This document shows positions 20,392 to 29,357 of a stretch of DNA of 64,000 bases, piece by piece. The DNA is taken from positions 62,001 to 126,000 of the forward strand of contig JASBTX010000009.1 in the NCBI GenBank assembly GCA_030148225.1, read 5' to 3'. The number at the start of each line of letters is the position of its first letter. The stretch's first letter is position 1. The notes beneath the pieces were generated by a model. It did not search any database. It was not told the origin of the DNA and was given only the letters and a program-made list of their open reading frames with translations. Made by a program: the position numbers and the translations under genes. The stretch is from Paracoccaceae bacterium. GTDB lineage: Bacteria > Pseudomonadota > Alphaproteobacteria > Rhodobacterales > Rhodobacteraceae.

Positions 20392-21080
20392 AGCTCGATC
20401 GGGACCATAACCTCGAGTTCGATCACATCGGCAAAGGGCACGCCCTCGGCCAGTTTCTCTGCCGATTGTTCGAGTATGGGAAATGTCCGGTAGTGGCAGG
20501 GAATAATCGTTTCAAAGTTGAAAAACGTTTTCGCGGCATATGCTGCGCGGGCCATGTCCATGGTGAAATGACCGCCGCTGCTTAAAATGCCGATATCGGG
20601 TTCGTGCAGGTCCTGAAATACCTTCATGTCGGCCATCACGTCCGTATCACCCGAAACATAAATCGTCCGGCCTTCGGCGGCGATCATGTAGCCCGCTTCC
20701 GACCCCGCATAAGCGGGCCCGGTTTCACCGGCAACGGACGAGGAATGGACAGCATTGACCATCGTTACCGCGACATCGCCCAGCCGGATCGTTCCGCCCT
20801 TGTTAAAGCCGATGGTTTCGATACCCTCTGTGGTTTCCCAATGGCTCATCAGATCGTAGATGCCCGCAACAGGTATGCCAAGTTCGCGTGATATCGCCAC
20901 CGCGTCACCTGCGTGATCGCCATGCCCGTGGGTCAGCAGAATGTGTGTGGCGCCCTTGATGGCCCGTCCCCGGCGACGCTGCGGAAAAACCGGATTTCCT
21001 GTCAGCCACGGATCGATCAGCAGAACCTGATCCGCGATTTCGATGCGAAAGCCCGAGTGGCCAAGCCAGATGATTTTCAA
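20388..21080 (-). CDS. UPF0173 metal-dependent hydrolase (metallo-beta-lactamase fold)
   Basis: 230 residues with the metallo-beta-lactamase signature HGHGDH at 51-56 (His51, His53, Asp55, His56) and a later GHFTMD. UPF0173 proteins are small stand-alone MBL hydrolases with no fixed substrate. The N-terminus MKIIWLGHSGFRIE is typical of the family. It is convergent with tadA and divergent from the ceramidase-like gene. Confidence 0.92.
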   Translation of the reverse strand: MKIIWLGHSGFRIEIADQVLLIDPWLTGNPVFPQRRRGRAIKGATHILLTHGHGDHAGDAVAISRELGIPVAGIYDLMSHWETTEGIETIGFNKGGTIRLGDVAVTMVNAVHSSSVAGETGPAYAGSEAGYMIAAEGRTIYVSGDTDVMADMKVFQDLHEPDIGILSSGGHFTMDMARAAYAAKTFFNFETIIPCHYRTFPILEQSAEKLAEGVPFADVIELEVMVPIEL

Positions 21081-21145
21081 CTTTTTGCCTCCCTTTGTAC
21101 CAATTGAGCCGCTATGAACAGCATAGACAGGTTTGAGGCAAAGTC

Positions 21146-21808
21146 ATGGATTGGTCCGTATATCTCGACAATTATTGCGAAAGGCTGGCTCCGGGTTTGT
21201 GGGGTGAGCCGCTGAATACGATCTCGAACCTCGCTTTTCTGATTGCCGCCGCCATCATGCTGCGTCGCGCCCGGGGTCACGGGTTGATCAAGGCGGATAT
21301 CCTGATTGGCCTGCTGGCCTTTGTGGGTGTCGGATCGCTTCTTTTTCATACATATGCCACGCGCTGGTCGGCCATTGCCGATGCGCTGCCGATATTCCTG
21401 TTCATCCTTGTCTATCTTTATGCCGCCAGCCGCGATTTTATCGGCATGAAACCCGGGTGGGCCTTTGCCGTGGTTTTGGCCTTCCCGGTCTATGCGGGTT
21501 ATACCGGTAATCTGCTCGAGGCGATACCGGGCATCGGCGGCTCGGCCGGCTATGCCACCATACCACCAATCATCCTCGGATATGCCGCGCTGATGGTGTC
21601 GCGCGCACCCGAAACGGCCAGATTTCTGGCACTTGGTGCGATGCTTCTGATCGTTTCGATCTTCTTTCGCAGTATCGACCTGCCGGTTTGCGCATCCTTC
21701 CCGCCGGGCACGCATTTTATCTGGCATCTGCTGAACGCGGTGATGCTTGCCTGGATGATCGAGCTTTACATCCGTCATATGGTTGCGAGCCCTGCCGACG
21801 AGGGCTAA
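21146..21808 (+). CDS. ceramidase/CREST-like membrane protein
   Basis: 220 residues with about seven hydrophobic helices. It carries the CREST hydrolase pattern: Glu near the first helix, Ser27, His68-N10-Asp79 in FHTYATRWSAIADALPI, and the second metal motif GTHFIWH (His190, His194). The family includes alkaline ceramidases and related lipid amidases, so a lipid amide or acyl bond is a likely substrate, but this is inference. GAGG precedes ATG 21146. A short CTATG-N5-CATAG inverted repeat lies just upstream. Confidence 0.75.
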   Translation: MDWSVYLDNYCERLAPGLWGEPLNTISNLAFLIAAAIMLRRARGHGLIKADILIGLLAFVGVGSLLFHTYATRWSAIADALPIFLFILVYLYAASRDFIGMKPGWAFAVVLAFPVYAGYTGNLLEAIPGIGGSAGYATIPPIILGYAALMVSRAPETARFLALGAMLLIVSIFFRSIDLPVCASFPPGTHFIWHLLNAVMLAWMIELYIRHMVASPADEG

Positions 21809-21844
21809 ACGTCGCTGCGTGACGCCAAATCGAAGAGTCGGTAC

Positions 21845-22132
21845 ATGAGCATTGATGAGGAAACGGCTGCAAAAGTCGCCAAGCTGGCGCGTATCGCGGT
21901 CGACGAAGAGGCGCTGCCGGCGCTGGCCAAGGAACTGAGCCATATTCTCGGGTTCATGGAACAACTCAACGAGGTCGATATCGAGGGTGTGGAGCCGATG
22001 ACCTCGGTCACGCCCATGCGCCTTAAGCGGCGCAAGGATATGGTTACCGACGGCGATCAGCAGGAAAAAATTCTGAAAAACGCCCCCGATGCGCGCGAAG
22101 GCTTTTTCGCGGTTCCGAAAGTGGTGGAATAG
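21845..22132 (+). CDS. gatC: Asp-tRNA(Asn)/Glu-tRNA(Gln) amidotransferase subunit C
   Basis: 95 residues, the belt subunit of GatCAB, with the typical start [22 protein letters not shown]. The AdT complex amidates misacylated Glu-tRNA(Gln) and/or Asp-tRNA(Asn). It is followed directly by gatA (2 bp gap), as in most alphaproteobacteria; gatB is elsewhere. Confidence 0.95.
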   Translation: MSIDEETAAKVAKLARIAVDEEALPALAKELSHILGFMEQLNEVDIEGVEPMTSVTPMRLKRRKDMVTDGDQQEKILKNAPDAREGFFAVPKVVE

Positions 22133-22134
22133 AC

Positions 22135-23622
22135 ATGAGCGAACTGACATCGTTGACCATCGCCGAGGCGCGGGAGCGCCTGCGCGCAGGCGAGGTTACA
22201 TCCCGCGAACTGACCGAGGCATGCCTGACGGCGATTGACGCAGCGGATGCGCTGAACGCGTTTGTGCACAAGACCCCCGAAATCGCGCTGGAGCGTGCTG
22301 ACGCCGCCGATGCGCGTATTCAAGCAGGTGACGCACCGGCCATGTGCGGCATCCCTGTAGGGATCAAGGATCTCTTTTGTACCGAGAAGGTGCCGTCGCA
22401 AGCGGCATCGCGCATCCTTGAAGGGTTCAGACCCGAATATGAATCTACCGTCAGCCAGAACCTGCTGGATGACGGTGCCGTCATGCTGGGCAAGCTGAAT
22501 ATGGATGAGTTCGCCATGGGCTCGTCCAACGAGACTTCGGTCTATGGTGATGCCGTCAGCCCGTGGCGGCGCGGCAATGACACCACGCCACTAACTCCGG
22601 GCGGATCATCGGGCGGCTCTGCATCGGCGGTCGCCGCCGATCTCTGCCTCGCCGCGACGGGTACAGATACGGGCGGATCGATCCGCCAGCCAGCGGCCTT
22701 TGTCGGCATCACGGGGCTGAAGCCCACCTACGGGCGCTGTTCGCGCTGGGGTATCGTGGCCTTTGCCTCTTCGCTGGATCAGGCCGGTCCGATGACCAAA
22801 TCGGTGCGCGATGCAGCGATCATGCTGGGCTCAATGGCCGGTCACGATCCGCTGGACAGCACATCAGCCGATCTGGCCGTGCCGGATTTCGAGGCCATGA
22901 TCACCGGCGATATCCGGGGCAAGAAAATCGGTATTCCGCGCGAATACCGGATGGATGGCATGCCCGACGAGATCGAGAAGCTCTGGGTCGCGGGCGCGGA
23001 TATGCTGCGCGATGCAGGGGCCGAGATTGTTGATATTTCGCTCCCGCATACGAAATACGCGCTGCCGGCATATTACGTGATCGCACCTGCCGAAGCCTCT
23101 TCAAACCTCGCACGCTATGACGGAGTACGCTTTGGTCACAGGGCCAAGCTTGCCCAGGGTGACGGGATCACGGAGATGTACGAAAAGACCCGCGCCGAGG
23201 GCTTTGGCGATGAGGTCAAGCGTCGCGTGATGATCGGTACTTATGTTCTGTCGGCGGGGTTTTATGATGCTTACTACAACCGCGCGCGCAAGGTACGCAC
23301 CCTGATCAAGAAGGATTTCGAGGATGTTTTTGCCGCCGGTGTCGACGCGATCCTGACACCCGCCACGCCATCGTCGGCATTTGGTCTGGGCGAAATGGCC
23401 GATGCCGACCCGGTGCAGATGTATCTGAATGACGTCTTTACCGTGACCGTCAACCTTGCCGGTCTGCCGGGCATTTCCGTGCCTGCGGGGCTGGATGCGC
23501 AGGGCCTTCCATTGGGATTGCAGCTGATCGGTCGCCCCTGGGAAGAGGGTGATTTGCTGAATACAGCGCAAATTCTGGAAGATTCTGCAGGATTCCTAGC
23601 CAAACCTGCGAAATGGTGGTAA
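22135..23622 (+). CDS. gatA: Asp-tRNA(Asn)/Glu-tRNA(Gln) amidotransferase subunit A
   Basis: 495 residues of the amidase signature family that generates ammonia from glutamine for GatB. The Ser-cisSer-Lys triad is visible: Lys78 in [10 protein letters not shown], Ser158 in [12 protein letters not shown] and nucleophile Ser182 in TGGSIRQPA. The length and the C-terminal domain match GatA. It is the second gene of gatCA. Confidence 0.97.
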   Translation: MSELTSLTIAEARERLRAGEVTSRELTEACLTAIDAADALNAFVHKTPEIALERADAADARIQAGDAPAMCGIPVGIKDLFCTEKVPSQAASRILEGFRPEYESTVSQNLLDDGAVMLGKLNMDEFAMGSSNETSVYGDAVSPWRRGNDTTPLTPGGSSGGSASAVAADLCLAATGTDTGGSIRQPAAFVGITGLKPTYGRCSRWGIVAFASSLDQAGPMTKSVRDAAIMLGSMAGHDPLDSTSADLAVPDFEAMITGDIRGKKIGIPREYRMDGMPDEIEKLWVAGADMLRDAGAEIVDISLPHTKYALPAYYVIAPAEASSNLARYDGVRFGHRAKLAQGDGITEMYEKTRAEGFGDEVKRRVMIGTYVLSAGFYDAYYNRARKVRTLIKKDFEDVFAAGVDAILTPATPSSAFGLGEMADADPVQMYLNDVFTVTVNLAGLPGISVPAGLDAQGLPLGLQLIGRPWEEGDLLNTAQILEDSAGFLAKPAKWW

Positions 23623-23656
23623 AACACGCCTAAAATAACAAAGTGGCAGTGTTTCG

Positions 23657-24457
23657 ATGCGGTTTTATGTTCCATTCGTGGGCGTGTTGGCGTTGGCGGG
23701 CTGCGCCAGCTATACGCCCGTTCCGGACTCGGCGCGCGGTGTCGGGTTCGAGAGTTATGACGCCTATCTGGCAGCAGAGGAAGAACGGCGCGCGCGATTG
23801 CGCGGCGACCAGCTCTTGGCGCTGACGACGGTTCAGGCCCCGGAAAGGCGCGTCGCCGCCGTTGAAACCGGCGCGGAAACTACAGCTACCGTCAAGAAAA
23901 CCGCGACCACCACAACAGCCGAGACCGAGATTGCCAGCGTTGCCGCTGAAACGCGTCAGGTGCTGGCACGGACCCAGACGGCCGAGACGGTCGCCAAGGA
24001 AACCCCTGCCGAAATCGTATCCGAGGCGACACCGACCGCGCTTGCGCTGGCCAATAACCCGACGATTTCGGATGAGCAGGATTTCGAGGCCGTATCAGCG
24101 CGCGAGTCGATCGAAAGTGACAAGGCGCGTCTCAAGGAACAGCGCGAGCAGTTCACCGTGATCGAACCCACCGCCGTTCCTGTGCGCACCGGCGTCACAA
24201 CGTCGAATGTGGTGGAGTATGCACTAGCGACGACCAACCCGGTCGGAAACAAGATTTACCGGCGGACCAAACTGGCCAGCGCGGCATCGCATGCACGCAA
24301 CTGCGCCTCGTATGGTGCACCTGACATCGCGCAGGAGGCATTCCTCGAATTGGGCGGCCCGCGCAAGGACCGCAAGAACCTTGATCCTGATGGCGATGGG
24401 TATGCCTGCGGCTGGGATCCGACACCGTTCAGGCTGGCGGTTAAATCGGGCGGGTGA
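23657..24457 (+). CDS. lipoprotein with C-terminal excalibur calcium-binding domain
   Basis: 266 residues. A lipoprotein signal peptide with lipobox LAGC (Cys16) precedes a long Ala/Thr/Glu-rich low-complexity middle (about 70-160). The C-terminus has the excalibur pattern: Cys in ARNCASYG, then LDPDGDGYACGWDP, the DxDxDG-like calcium loop with the second Cys. The domain is common in extracellular or envelope proteins of unknown role. The next gene, an amidase, overlaps by 4 bases (GTGA), so the pair may act together at the cell wall. Confidence 0.83.
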   Translation: MRFYVPFVGVLALAGCASYTPVPDSARGVGFESYDAYLAAEEERRARLRGDQLLALTTVQAPERRVAAVETGAETTATVKKTATTTTAETEIASVAAETRQVLARTQTAETVAKETPAEIVSEATPTALALANNPTISDEQDFEAVSARESIESDKARLKEQREQFTVIEPTAVPVRTGVTTSNVVEYALATTNPVGNKIYRRTKLASAASHARNCASYGAPDIAQEAFLELGGPRKDRKNLDPDGDGYACGWDPTPFRLAVKSGG

Positions 24458-25152
24458 GCGCACCCCGCTGGCATCCTTCTCCGAATTTCGGGCCGCGTCG
24501 ACTGGCGCGGCTGCCCGACATGATCGTCATACATTACACGGCCATGTCCAGCGCCGGGGCCGCGCTCGAAAGGCTGTGCAATCCCGTGGCCGAGGTTTCG
24601 GCGCATTACCTGATCGAGCCGGATGGCAGCGTCATACAGCTTGTGAAAGAGGAGGCGCGCGCTTGGCATGCCGGTGCCGGCAGTTGGGGCGGCACCGATG
24701 ACGTGAACTCTGCCTCGATCGGGATCGAGATTGCCAATCCGGGCGATACACCCTTTGGCGAACCGGTGATGACGTCGCTGGAAGGGCTGATCGGCGGGTG
24801 CATGTCGCGCTGGAATATTCTGCCTGCGCGGGTGATCGGGCATTCCGACATGGCGCCCACGCGCAAGGGCGATCCGGGGCCGCGGTTTGACTGGCGGCGC
24901 TTGGCGCTGAGGGGGCTGGCAGTCTGGCCCGAGATGGTGCCTGATGGCGTTGCCGCCCGCGCCGATGCGGATGAATTTCTGGCCCGGGCCCGTCATTTCG
25001 GGTTCACGAACGGGGAGTTTCCGGCTGTACACAGGGCGTTCCGGCTCAGGTTCCGGCCCTGGGCCGATGGCGGGCTGGATGGCTGGGATATGGCGATGAT
25101 CACCGATCTGGCGGCTCGATACCCCGTTGACGCAGGACCTTACCCCGCGTAA
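24454..25152 (+). CDS. N-acetylmuramoyl-L-alanine amidase (AmiD/AmpD-type, Amidase_2)
   Basis: 232 residues. The zinc site of the Amidase_2 family is visible: His27 in IHYTAM, His130 in IGHSDMAPT and Asp140 in RKGDPGPRFDW, with Glu92 a possible catalytic residue. No signal peptide is seen, so it should be cytoplasmic, probably cleaving anhydro-muropeptides during cell wall recycling, as AmpD does. GTG 24454 overlaps the preceding stop (GTGA). The stop is only about 10 bp before RNase P RNA, and the rnpB promoter lies inside the last codons. Confidence 0.9.
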   Translation: MSAPRWHPSPNFGPRRLARLPDMIVIHYTAMSSAGAALERLCNPVAEVSAHYLIEPDGSVIQLVKEEARAWHAGAGSWGGTDDVNSASIGIEIANPGDTPFGEPVMTSLEGLIGGCMSRWNILPARVIGHSDMAPTRKGDPGPRFDWRRLALRGLAVWPEMVPDGVAARADADEFLARARHFGFTNGEFPAVHRAFRLRFRPWADGGLDGWDMAMITDLAARYPVDAGPYPA

Positions 25153-25155
25153 CCC
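25127..25155 (+). promoter_or_regulatory. sigma-70 promoter for rnpB
   Basis: TTGACG (25127-25132), a 17-base spacer and TAACCC (25150-25155). Transcription would begin near 25162, exactly where the closing helix of RNase P RNA starts. It overlaps the 3' end of the amidase gene. Confidence 0.6.
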
Positions 25156-25159
25156 CGCA

Positions 25160-25546
25160 TGGCGCGGAGGGGCGGATGGCCGCGGCAACGGGCGACCGAA
25201 GTCGAGGAAAGTCCGGACTCCATGAAACAGCGGTGCCGGGTAACGCCCGGCCGGGGCAACCCGAGGGAAAGCGCCACAGAGAACAGACAGCCCGGACATG
25301 TCCGGGCAATGGTGAAACGGTGGGGTAAGGCCCACCGCGTGCCGGGCAACCGGCGCGGCATGGCAAGCCCCACCGGGAGCAATGCCAAATAGGGATCCCG
25401 CGCAGGCAACTGCGGGTCGTTTCAGCCCAGGGATCCGGGTTGGCAGCATGAGGGCCGGGGTAACCCGCCCCCCAGATGAATGGTCATCAAACCGGGTATT
25501 TCGGTGCCCGGGGAACAGAATCCGGCTTATAGCCCCTCCGCGCATC
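25160..25546 (+). ncRNA. rnpB: RNase P RNA component
   Basis: Catalytic RNA of RNase P, which matures tRNA 5' ends. Conserved blocks are GAGGAAAGTCCGGACTCC near the 5' end, ACAGAGAACAGACAGCC, GGTGAAACGGTGGGGTAAG, and ACAGAATCCGGCTTATAG near the 3' end. The terminal P1 helix pairs GCGCGGAGGGGC at 25162-25173 with GCCCCTCCGCGC at 25532-25543, which fixes the ends to within a few bases. About 385 nt, a normal size for alphaproteobacterial type-A RNA. No clear terminator follows; a T-run is at 25567-25573. Confidence 0.95.
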
Positions 25547-25585
25547 AGCCCTCGAATTTGCGGCGTCTTTTTTGGGTCTGGGCGG

Positions 25586-25611
25586 TTGACTCGGCGGGCT
25601 GTGGCTATAAA
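25586..25611 (+). promoter_or_regulatory. probable promoter of rpmG
   Basis: TTGACT at 25586-25591 and TATAAA at 25606-25611 lie in the gap between rnpB and rpmG. The 14-base spacer is short for sigma-70, so one element may be misassigned. Confidence 0.35.
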
Positions 25612-25661
25612 AGGCGGGCTTCGAGATACCTCAGGGGTCTGCCCCGCATCGGAGACGAAAA

Positions 25662-25829
25662 ATGGCGAAGCCAACCACAATCAAGATCCGACTGAATTCG
25701 ACGGCGGATACCGGCCACTTCTACGTGACCAAGAAAAACGCGCGGACCATGACCGAAAAGATGGTTGTGCGCAAATATGACCCGGTCGCGCGCAAGCATG
25801 TCGAATACAAAGAAGGCAAGATCAAGTAA
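25662..25829 (+). CDS. rpmG: 50S ribosomal protein L33
   Basis: 55 residues starting [18 protein letters not shown], with [40 protein letters not shown] ending, a clear L33. There is no Cys at all, so this is the zinc-free (C-minus) form. GGAG lies 8 bases before the ATG. A rho-independent terminator begins 26 bp after the stop. Confidence 0.96.
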   Translation: MAKPTTIKIRLNSTADTGHFYVTKKNARTMTEKMVVRKYDPVARKHVEYKEGKIK

Positions 25830-25854
25830 CGCCTTCGGACGTCCAGTCGAAAAG

Positions 25855-25877
25855 GCCGCGCCATTGCGCGGCTTTTT
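25855..25877 (+). terminator. rho-independent terminator after rpmG
   Basis: GCCGCGC (25855-25861), loop CATT, GCGCGGC (25866-25872), then TTTTT. Confidence 0.85.
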
Positions 25878-25916
25878 GCGTTTCTGGGTATGCAAAATTC
25901 GTGTCCCGAGGTGACC

Positions 25917-26408
25917 ATGTTCAGCGTAAGAACTGCAAATCATTCGGATATTCCTGCCGTTGATGCGCTATTCTCGCGCAGCTATCCCATTTTGCTGAAA
26001 CCGCATTACCCGCCCTCGGTTCTGGTAACATGCCTGCCGCTGATCTCGCGCGCGCAGCCGCGTTTGGTGACATCCGGTACGTTCTACGTCGGATTGCTGG
26101 ATGGTGAGATAGTGGCGGCGGGCGGCTGGACGCACCATGGTCCGCAAAGCAACAAACAAACGCAGCGCGGCCATATCCGCCACGTTGTGACCGATCATCG
26201 CCATACCGGCAGGGGATTTGGCCGCGCGTTGATCACGCATACGCTGGAACAGGCAAATTCGGCGAGCATCCGGCATATGGAATGCCAAAGCACCCTCATG
26301 GCTGTAGGTTTCTATCGGGCGCTTGGTTTTGACGAGATCGGGCCGTTTGAGATCGAGCTGCGGCCGGGAATTATGTTTCCCGCCGTGCAGATGATCCGCA
26401 AAATTTAG
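25917..26408 (+). CDS. GNAT-family N-acetyltransferase
   Basis: 163 residues. The acetyl-CoA loop HRHTGRGFGRALI (R/Q-x-x-G-x-G) and the GNAT end (MAVGFYRALGFDEIGPFEIEL) are clear. The substrate is unknown. I use ATG 25917 because GAGGTG lies 4-9 bases upstream; an earlier ATG at 25890 has no ribosome site and starts almost inside the rpmG terminator region. Confidence 0.85.
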   Translation: MFSVRTANHSDIPAVDALFSRSYPILLKPHYPPSVLVTCLPLISRAQPRLVTSGTFYVGLLDGEIVAAGGWTHHGPQSNKQTQRGHIRHVVTDHRHTGRGFGRALITHTLEQANSASIRHMECQSTLMAVGFYRALGFDEIGPFEIELRPGIMFPAVQMIRKI

Positions 26409-26505
26409 GTAGAATTTTGCCGAAAGGTTTCCGCATTCGCTCCTTAGCTTGGTCACACTCATCTGTTTGTCTGGCCCGCAATCGAAGCAAATGCGGGCAA
26501 TAGCT

Positions 26506-27075
26506 ATGGCGTTGAATTACGATTTCGACATTCATTCCATTCTGCCGGACGAGGTGCGGCGGAACTCACCCAAGGGGTTCGCGATGGCGCGGGATCTGGG
26601 TGTTACGGGTAGGTCTATCGCCAACAAGCAACCACTGTTTCGCGACCCCAAGACTGTCGAGGCCCTGTCCGAGGCCCCGTTGGTGGTCCAAAGCCTTGTC
26701 GGTGAAATGGGGTTTGGCCCCGGCACAATGGAAAGCGGCGCGCCTTCGGGCACCTATCCCATCTGCGATCACGAGGCGCGGCTGCATTTCGTGGGCAAGC
26801 TGATGGAGAGCCCCTATCTGGAGCCCGCCATGCAGTTCACCACGCCCTTCAACGTCAAGGAATTTGTCGAGGCGGCGAAATCCGCCTATCCCGTTCACGC
26901 CCGCAGCAGCCGCAACGGCAAGAAGCTGAACTGGGAAAAGAGCCGCACACTGAAATCCGTGGCCGAGATGTCGGGCGAGGTTGTTGAAGAGCGGCAGGGG
27001 ATGAGCATTTTCGTGCTCTTCGGCCTCGCGCTTTCGGTCGTGACCTACAACATGGCCCCCATGTTCGGGCTTTGA
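26506..27075 (+). CDS. hypothetical protein with C-terminal TM helix
   Basis: 189 residues, no family recognised. A soluble N-terminal part (NYDFDIHSILPDEVRRN..., two regions with conserved-looking GxxP) is followed by one hydrophobic C-terminal helix (about 165-185), so it is probably tail-anchored. Start is uncertain: ATG 26506, ATG 26491 and TTG 26449 are all in frame and no strong ribosome site decides. A bidirectional terminator follows. Confidence 0.6.
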   Translation: MALNYDFDIHSILPDEVRRNSPKGFAMARDLGVTGRSIANKQPLFRDPKTVEALSEAPLVVQSLVGEMGFGPGTMESGAPSGTYPICDHEARLHFVGKLMESPYLEPAMQFTTPFNVKEFVEAAKSAYPVHARSSRNGKKLNWEKSRTLKSVAEMSGEVVEERQGMSIFVLFGLALSVVTYNMAPMFGL

Positions 27076-27129
27076 TCACGGGCGCTGGCTGCGCCCTTGG
27101 GCGTGTGATAAGAATTCGTCGCCAACGAA

Positions 27130-27155
27130 AAAGGCCGGTCGCTTGACCGGCCTTT
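27130..27155. terminator. bidirectional rho-independent terminator
   Basis: AAAGGCCGGTC (27130-27140), loop GCTT, GACCGGCCTTT (27145-27155): an 11-bp perfect stem with A/T tracts on both sides, between convergent genes ending at 27075 (+) and 27176 (-). It probably stops both transcripts. Confidence 0.85.
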
Positions 27156-27175
27156 CGTCTGTGATGTGATCCTGA

Positions 27176-27949
27176 TTATTCGCGGCTGCCCAGAAATTGC
27201 AGCAGGAACATGAAGAGGTTGATGAAGTCCAGATACAGGTTCAGCGCCCCCATGATAGCCGACTTATCAAGCCATTCGGTATCGCCCGAATGCGCCATCT
27301 GCAGGTACATGTTCTTGATGTTCTGCGTGTCATAGGCCGTCAGCCCGGCAAAGATCAGCACGCCAAGCGCTGAAATTGCGAACATGATGGCGGGCGAGCC
27401 CAGAAAGATGTTCACGATCGAGGCGACGATCAGGCCGATCACGCCCATGATCAGGAACGATCCCCAACCCGAAATGTCCTTCTTCGTGGTGTAGCCCCAC
27501 AGGCTGAGACCGGCAAAGGCAATCGCCGTGATCAGGAAGGTCTGGATGATCGAGAAACCGGTGAAAGTCAGGAAAATCCAGCTGATCGACAGGCCCATCA
27601 GCGCGGCAAAGCCGTAAAATACCACCTGCGCCATGCCGGCGGAAATACGGTTGATCGCAGCACCAAAACCAAAGACCACGATTAGCGGGGCGAACATGAT
27701 GACCCAGCGCAGGGGCGAGGTATAAATCGCCGCACCGAAATTTGTCAGGTATGTGCCATTGCTGATCTGACCAGCCGCAAGACCGGGATCGGTCGTCACC
27801 GCCAGCCCGGAAATGGCCCATGCCGCGAGCGCCGTGATCAGCATACCCACCGACATCGTGCCGTAGACCTTGTTCATATGGGCCCGCAAGCCCTCGTCGA
27901 TTTCGGCCGCGCGTGCGCCAACAGCCGTTACCGCATCAAATTGTGCCAT
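27176..27949 (-). CDS. Bax inhibitor-1/YccA-family membrane protein
   Basis: 257 residues with seven hydrophobic helices and the BI-1 family layout, including the C-terminal helix carrying ALNLYLDFINLFMFLLQ with the conserved acidic residue. BI-1/YccA proteins are pH-sensitive calcium-leak channels or modulators of the FtsH protease. I start at 27949 (MAQFDAVTAVGARAAEI); GGAGG lies 6 bases before it. An upstream in-frame ATG would add 37 unrelated residues. Confidence 0.92.
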   Translation of the reverse strand: MAQFDAVTAVGARAAEIDEGLRAHMNKVYGTMSVGMLITALAAWAISGLAVTTDPGLAAGQISNGTYLTNFGAAIYTSPLRWVIMFAPLIVVFGFGAAINRISAGMAQVVFYGFAALMGLSISWIFLTFTGFSIIQTFLITAIAFAGLSLWGYTTKKDISGWGSFLIMGVIGLIVASIVNIFLGSPAIMFAISALGVLIFAGLTAYDTQNIKNMYLQMAHSGDTEWLDKSAIMGALNLYLDFINLFMFLLQFLGSRE

Positions 27950-28083
27950 TCTAAGCCTCCAATAGCGTTTCGTTGATCGGCCAGAAACATGGCCGCGATC
28001 TGCGCTAAATATTGGGCAGATGCGGCCAAATTTCAAGAATGGGAAGGGCTTTAGCCTCAATAAAAGCCCAAATTATGGCGAGG

Positions 28084-28299
28084 TCAGCAACCTTGCCGCG
28101 CGGGAAGGTCCCAGAATGGGCGGGCGGCCTCTTTCATTGCCATGGTGCGGGTGATGCCGATATCCGACAATTCGCTGTCAGACATGGATTTCAGCGCCTG
28201 GCGCTCCTTCCAGACCGCCAGGACGTTCAGCAGGCCGGTCTTGCGCTGACCGGGGAATTCGATGGGCAGGTGGCGGACGACTGAGATCAGGGTGGTCAT
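28084..28299 (-). CDS. DUF1127 (YjiS-like) small protein
   Basis: 71 residues with the DUF1127 core ALKSMSDSELSDIGITRTMAM. Small Arg/Lys-rich proteins of this family are common in Rhodobacteraceae and may bind RNA or regulate phosphate and carbon metabolism, but function is not established. The ATG 28299 is preceded by AGGA; 28314 is an alternative with no ribosome site. The gene is divergent from a LysR regulator with an LTTR-type palindrome in the gap. Confidence 0.85.
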   Translation of the reverse strand: MTTLISVVRHLPIEFPGQRKTGLLNVLAVWKERQALKSMSDSELSDIGITRTMAMKEAARPFWDLPARQGC

Positions 28300-28328
28300 T
28301 GGACTATCCTTCATGTTTCGTGATTATT

Positions 28329-28346
28329 GTTGATGTTCAGATCAAC
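28329..28346. promoter_or_regulatory. LTTR-type operator between DUF1127 gene and lysR
   Basis: GTTGAT (28329-28334), six bases, ATCAAC (28341-28346): a palindrome that satisfies the LysR T-N11-A rule, in the divergent, AT-rich 122-bp gap. It is the natural binding site for the adjacent regulator. Confidence 0.6.
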
Positions 28347-28421
28347 GATATTGATCTTTTGGCAGATTCGGTTCAATAATGAAAACGAATGTTATTTATG
28401 CATCACATCAAGGATGGTGAT

Positions 28422-29357
28422 ATGTTGAGAAATCTGGATATGACCGCGTTGCGCAGCTTTGTCGCGGTGGCGCAAACCGGCGGGGTCACCAAGGCAGCCG
28501 GTTTCCTGAACCTCACACAATCGGCGGTCTCCATGCAGATCAAGCGTCTTGAGGAAAACCTGAATCTCAATCTGCTGGATCGGTCAGCGCGCAGTGTGAC
28601 GCTGACGGCGGCGGGCGAGCAATTGCTTGGCTACGCACGGCGCATCGTCGATCTGAATGATGAGGTCTATTCGCGCCTGACATCGCATGAATACGAGGGC
28701 GAGCTGACGCTTGGCGTGCCGCATGACATCGTCTATCCGGCAATCCCGCATGTCCTGCGCAGCTTCAATGCGGCGTTTCCGCGGGTGCGGGTGCATCTCT
28801 TGTCGTCCTACACAACGCGGCTCAAGGAATTATTCGCGCGCGGCAAATGCGACATGATCCTGACCACGGAAAATTCGGTAGCGCCCGGCGGTGAAACGCT
28901 GAACGAGACTTCGCTCGTCTGGGTCGGCGCACCCGGCGGCACGGCATGGCGTAGTCGTCCCCTGAAACTGGCATATGAACATAATTGTATCTTTCGCGGG
29001 CAGGTGCAGCGAGCCCTGGACGAGGCCGGCATAGGCTGGGAAATGGTTGTCGAAAGCGATTCGAGCCGTACGGTCGAGGCCAGCGTCAGCGCCGATCTCG
29101 CGGTTCACACATCGCTCAAAGGCATGTCACCGCCTTACTTTGAGGAGATTCAGCATGGCGGCGCATTGCCTGAACTGCGCTCGATCGGGATCAACTTCTA
29201 CTGCGCGGATGTCACCAATGACGAAGCTGCAAGGGCGTTGGCGCGGGCCGTCAAACAGGCCTATCGCGCGCATCAGGTCATCTCGACCACAACCTTGCCG
29301 GTTGATTTGCGCGAGCGCAGTAACTCGAGCGCGGCGGCCGCGTCACTTAGTGCATAG
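28422..29357 (+). CDS. LysR-family transcriptional regulator
   Basis: 311 residues. An N-terminal winged HTH (about 23-42, GGVTKAAGFLNLTQSAVSMQIKRLEE) is followed by the periplasmic-binding-like effector domain. It should control the divergent DUF1127 gene and perhaps itself via the palindrome at 28329-28346. ATG 28422 follows AAGGA at a suitable distance; ATGs at 28398 and TTG at 28389 are alternatives. The last 28 codons overlap, in antisense, the end of the convergent quinone reductase; the C-terminal Ser/Ala-rich tail may be an extension arising from loss of an earlier stop. Confidence 0.9.
   Translation: MLRNLDMTALRSFVAVAQTGGVTKAAGFLNLTQSAVSMQIKRLEENLNLNLLDRSARSVTLTAAGEQLLGYARRIVDLNDEVYSRLTSHEYEGELTLGVPHDIVYPAIPHVLRSFNAAFPRVRVHLLSSYTTRLKELFARGKCDMILTTENSVAPGGETLNETSLVWVGAPGGTAWRSRPLKLAYEHNCIFRGQVQRALDEAGIGWEMVVESDSSRTVEASVSADLAVHTSLKGMSPPYFEEIQHGGALPELRSIGINFYCADVTNDEAARALARAVKQAYRAHQVISTTTLPVDLRERSNSSAAAASLSA

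Noticed and set aside
22135..23622. gatA as a general amidase or allophanate hydrolase
   Set aside because: Direct linkage to gatC and the full Ser-cisSer-Lys pattern with GatA-like C-terminus make GatA the simpler reading.
25382..25780. Plus-strand open frame across rnpB and rpmG
   Set aside because: Lies on RNase P RNA and out of frame with L33.
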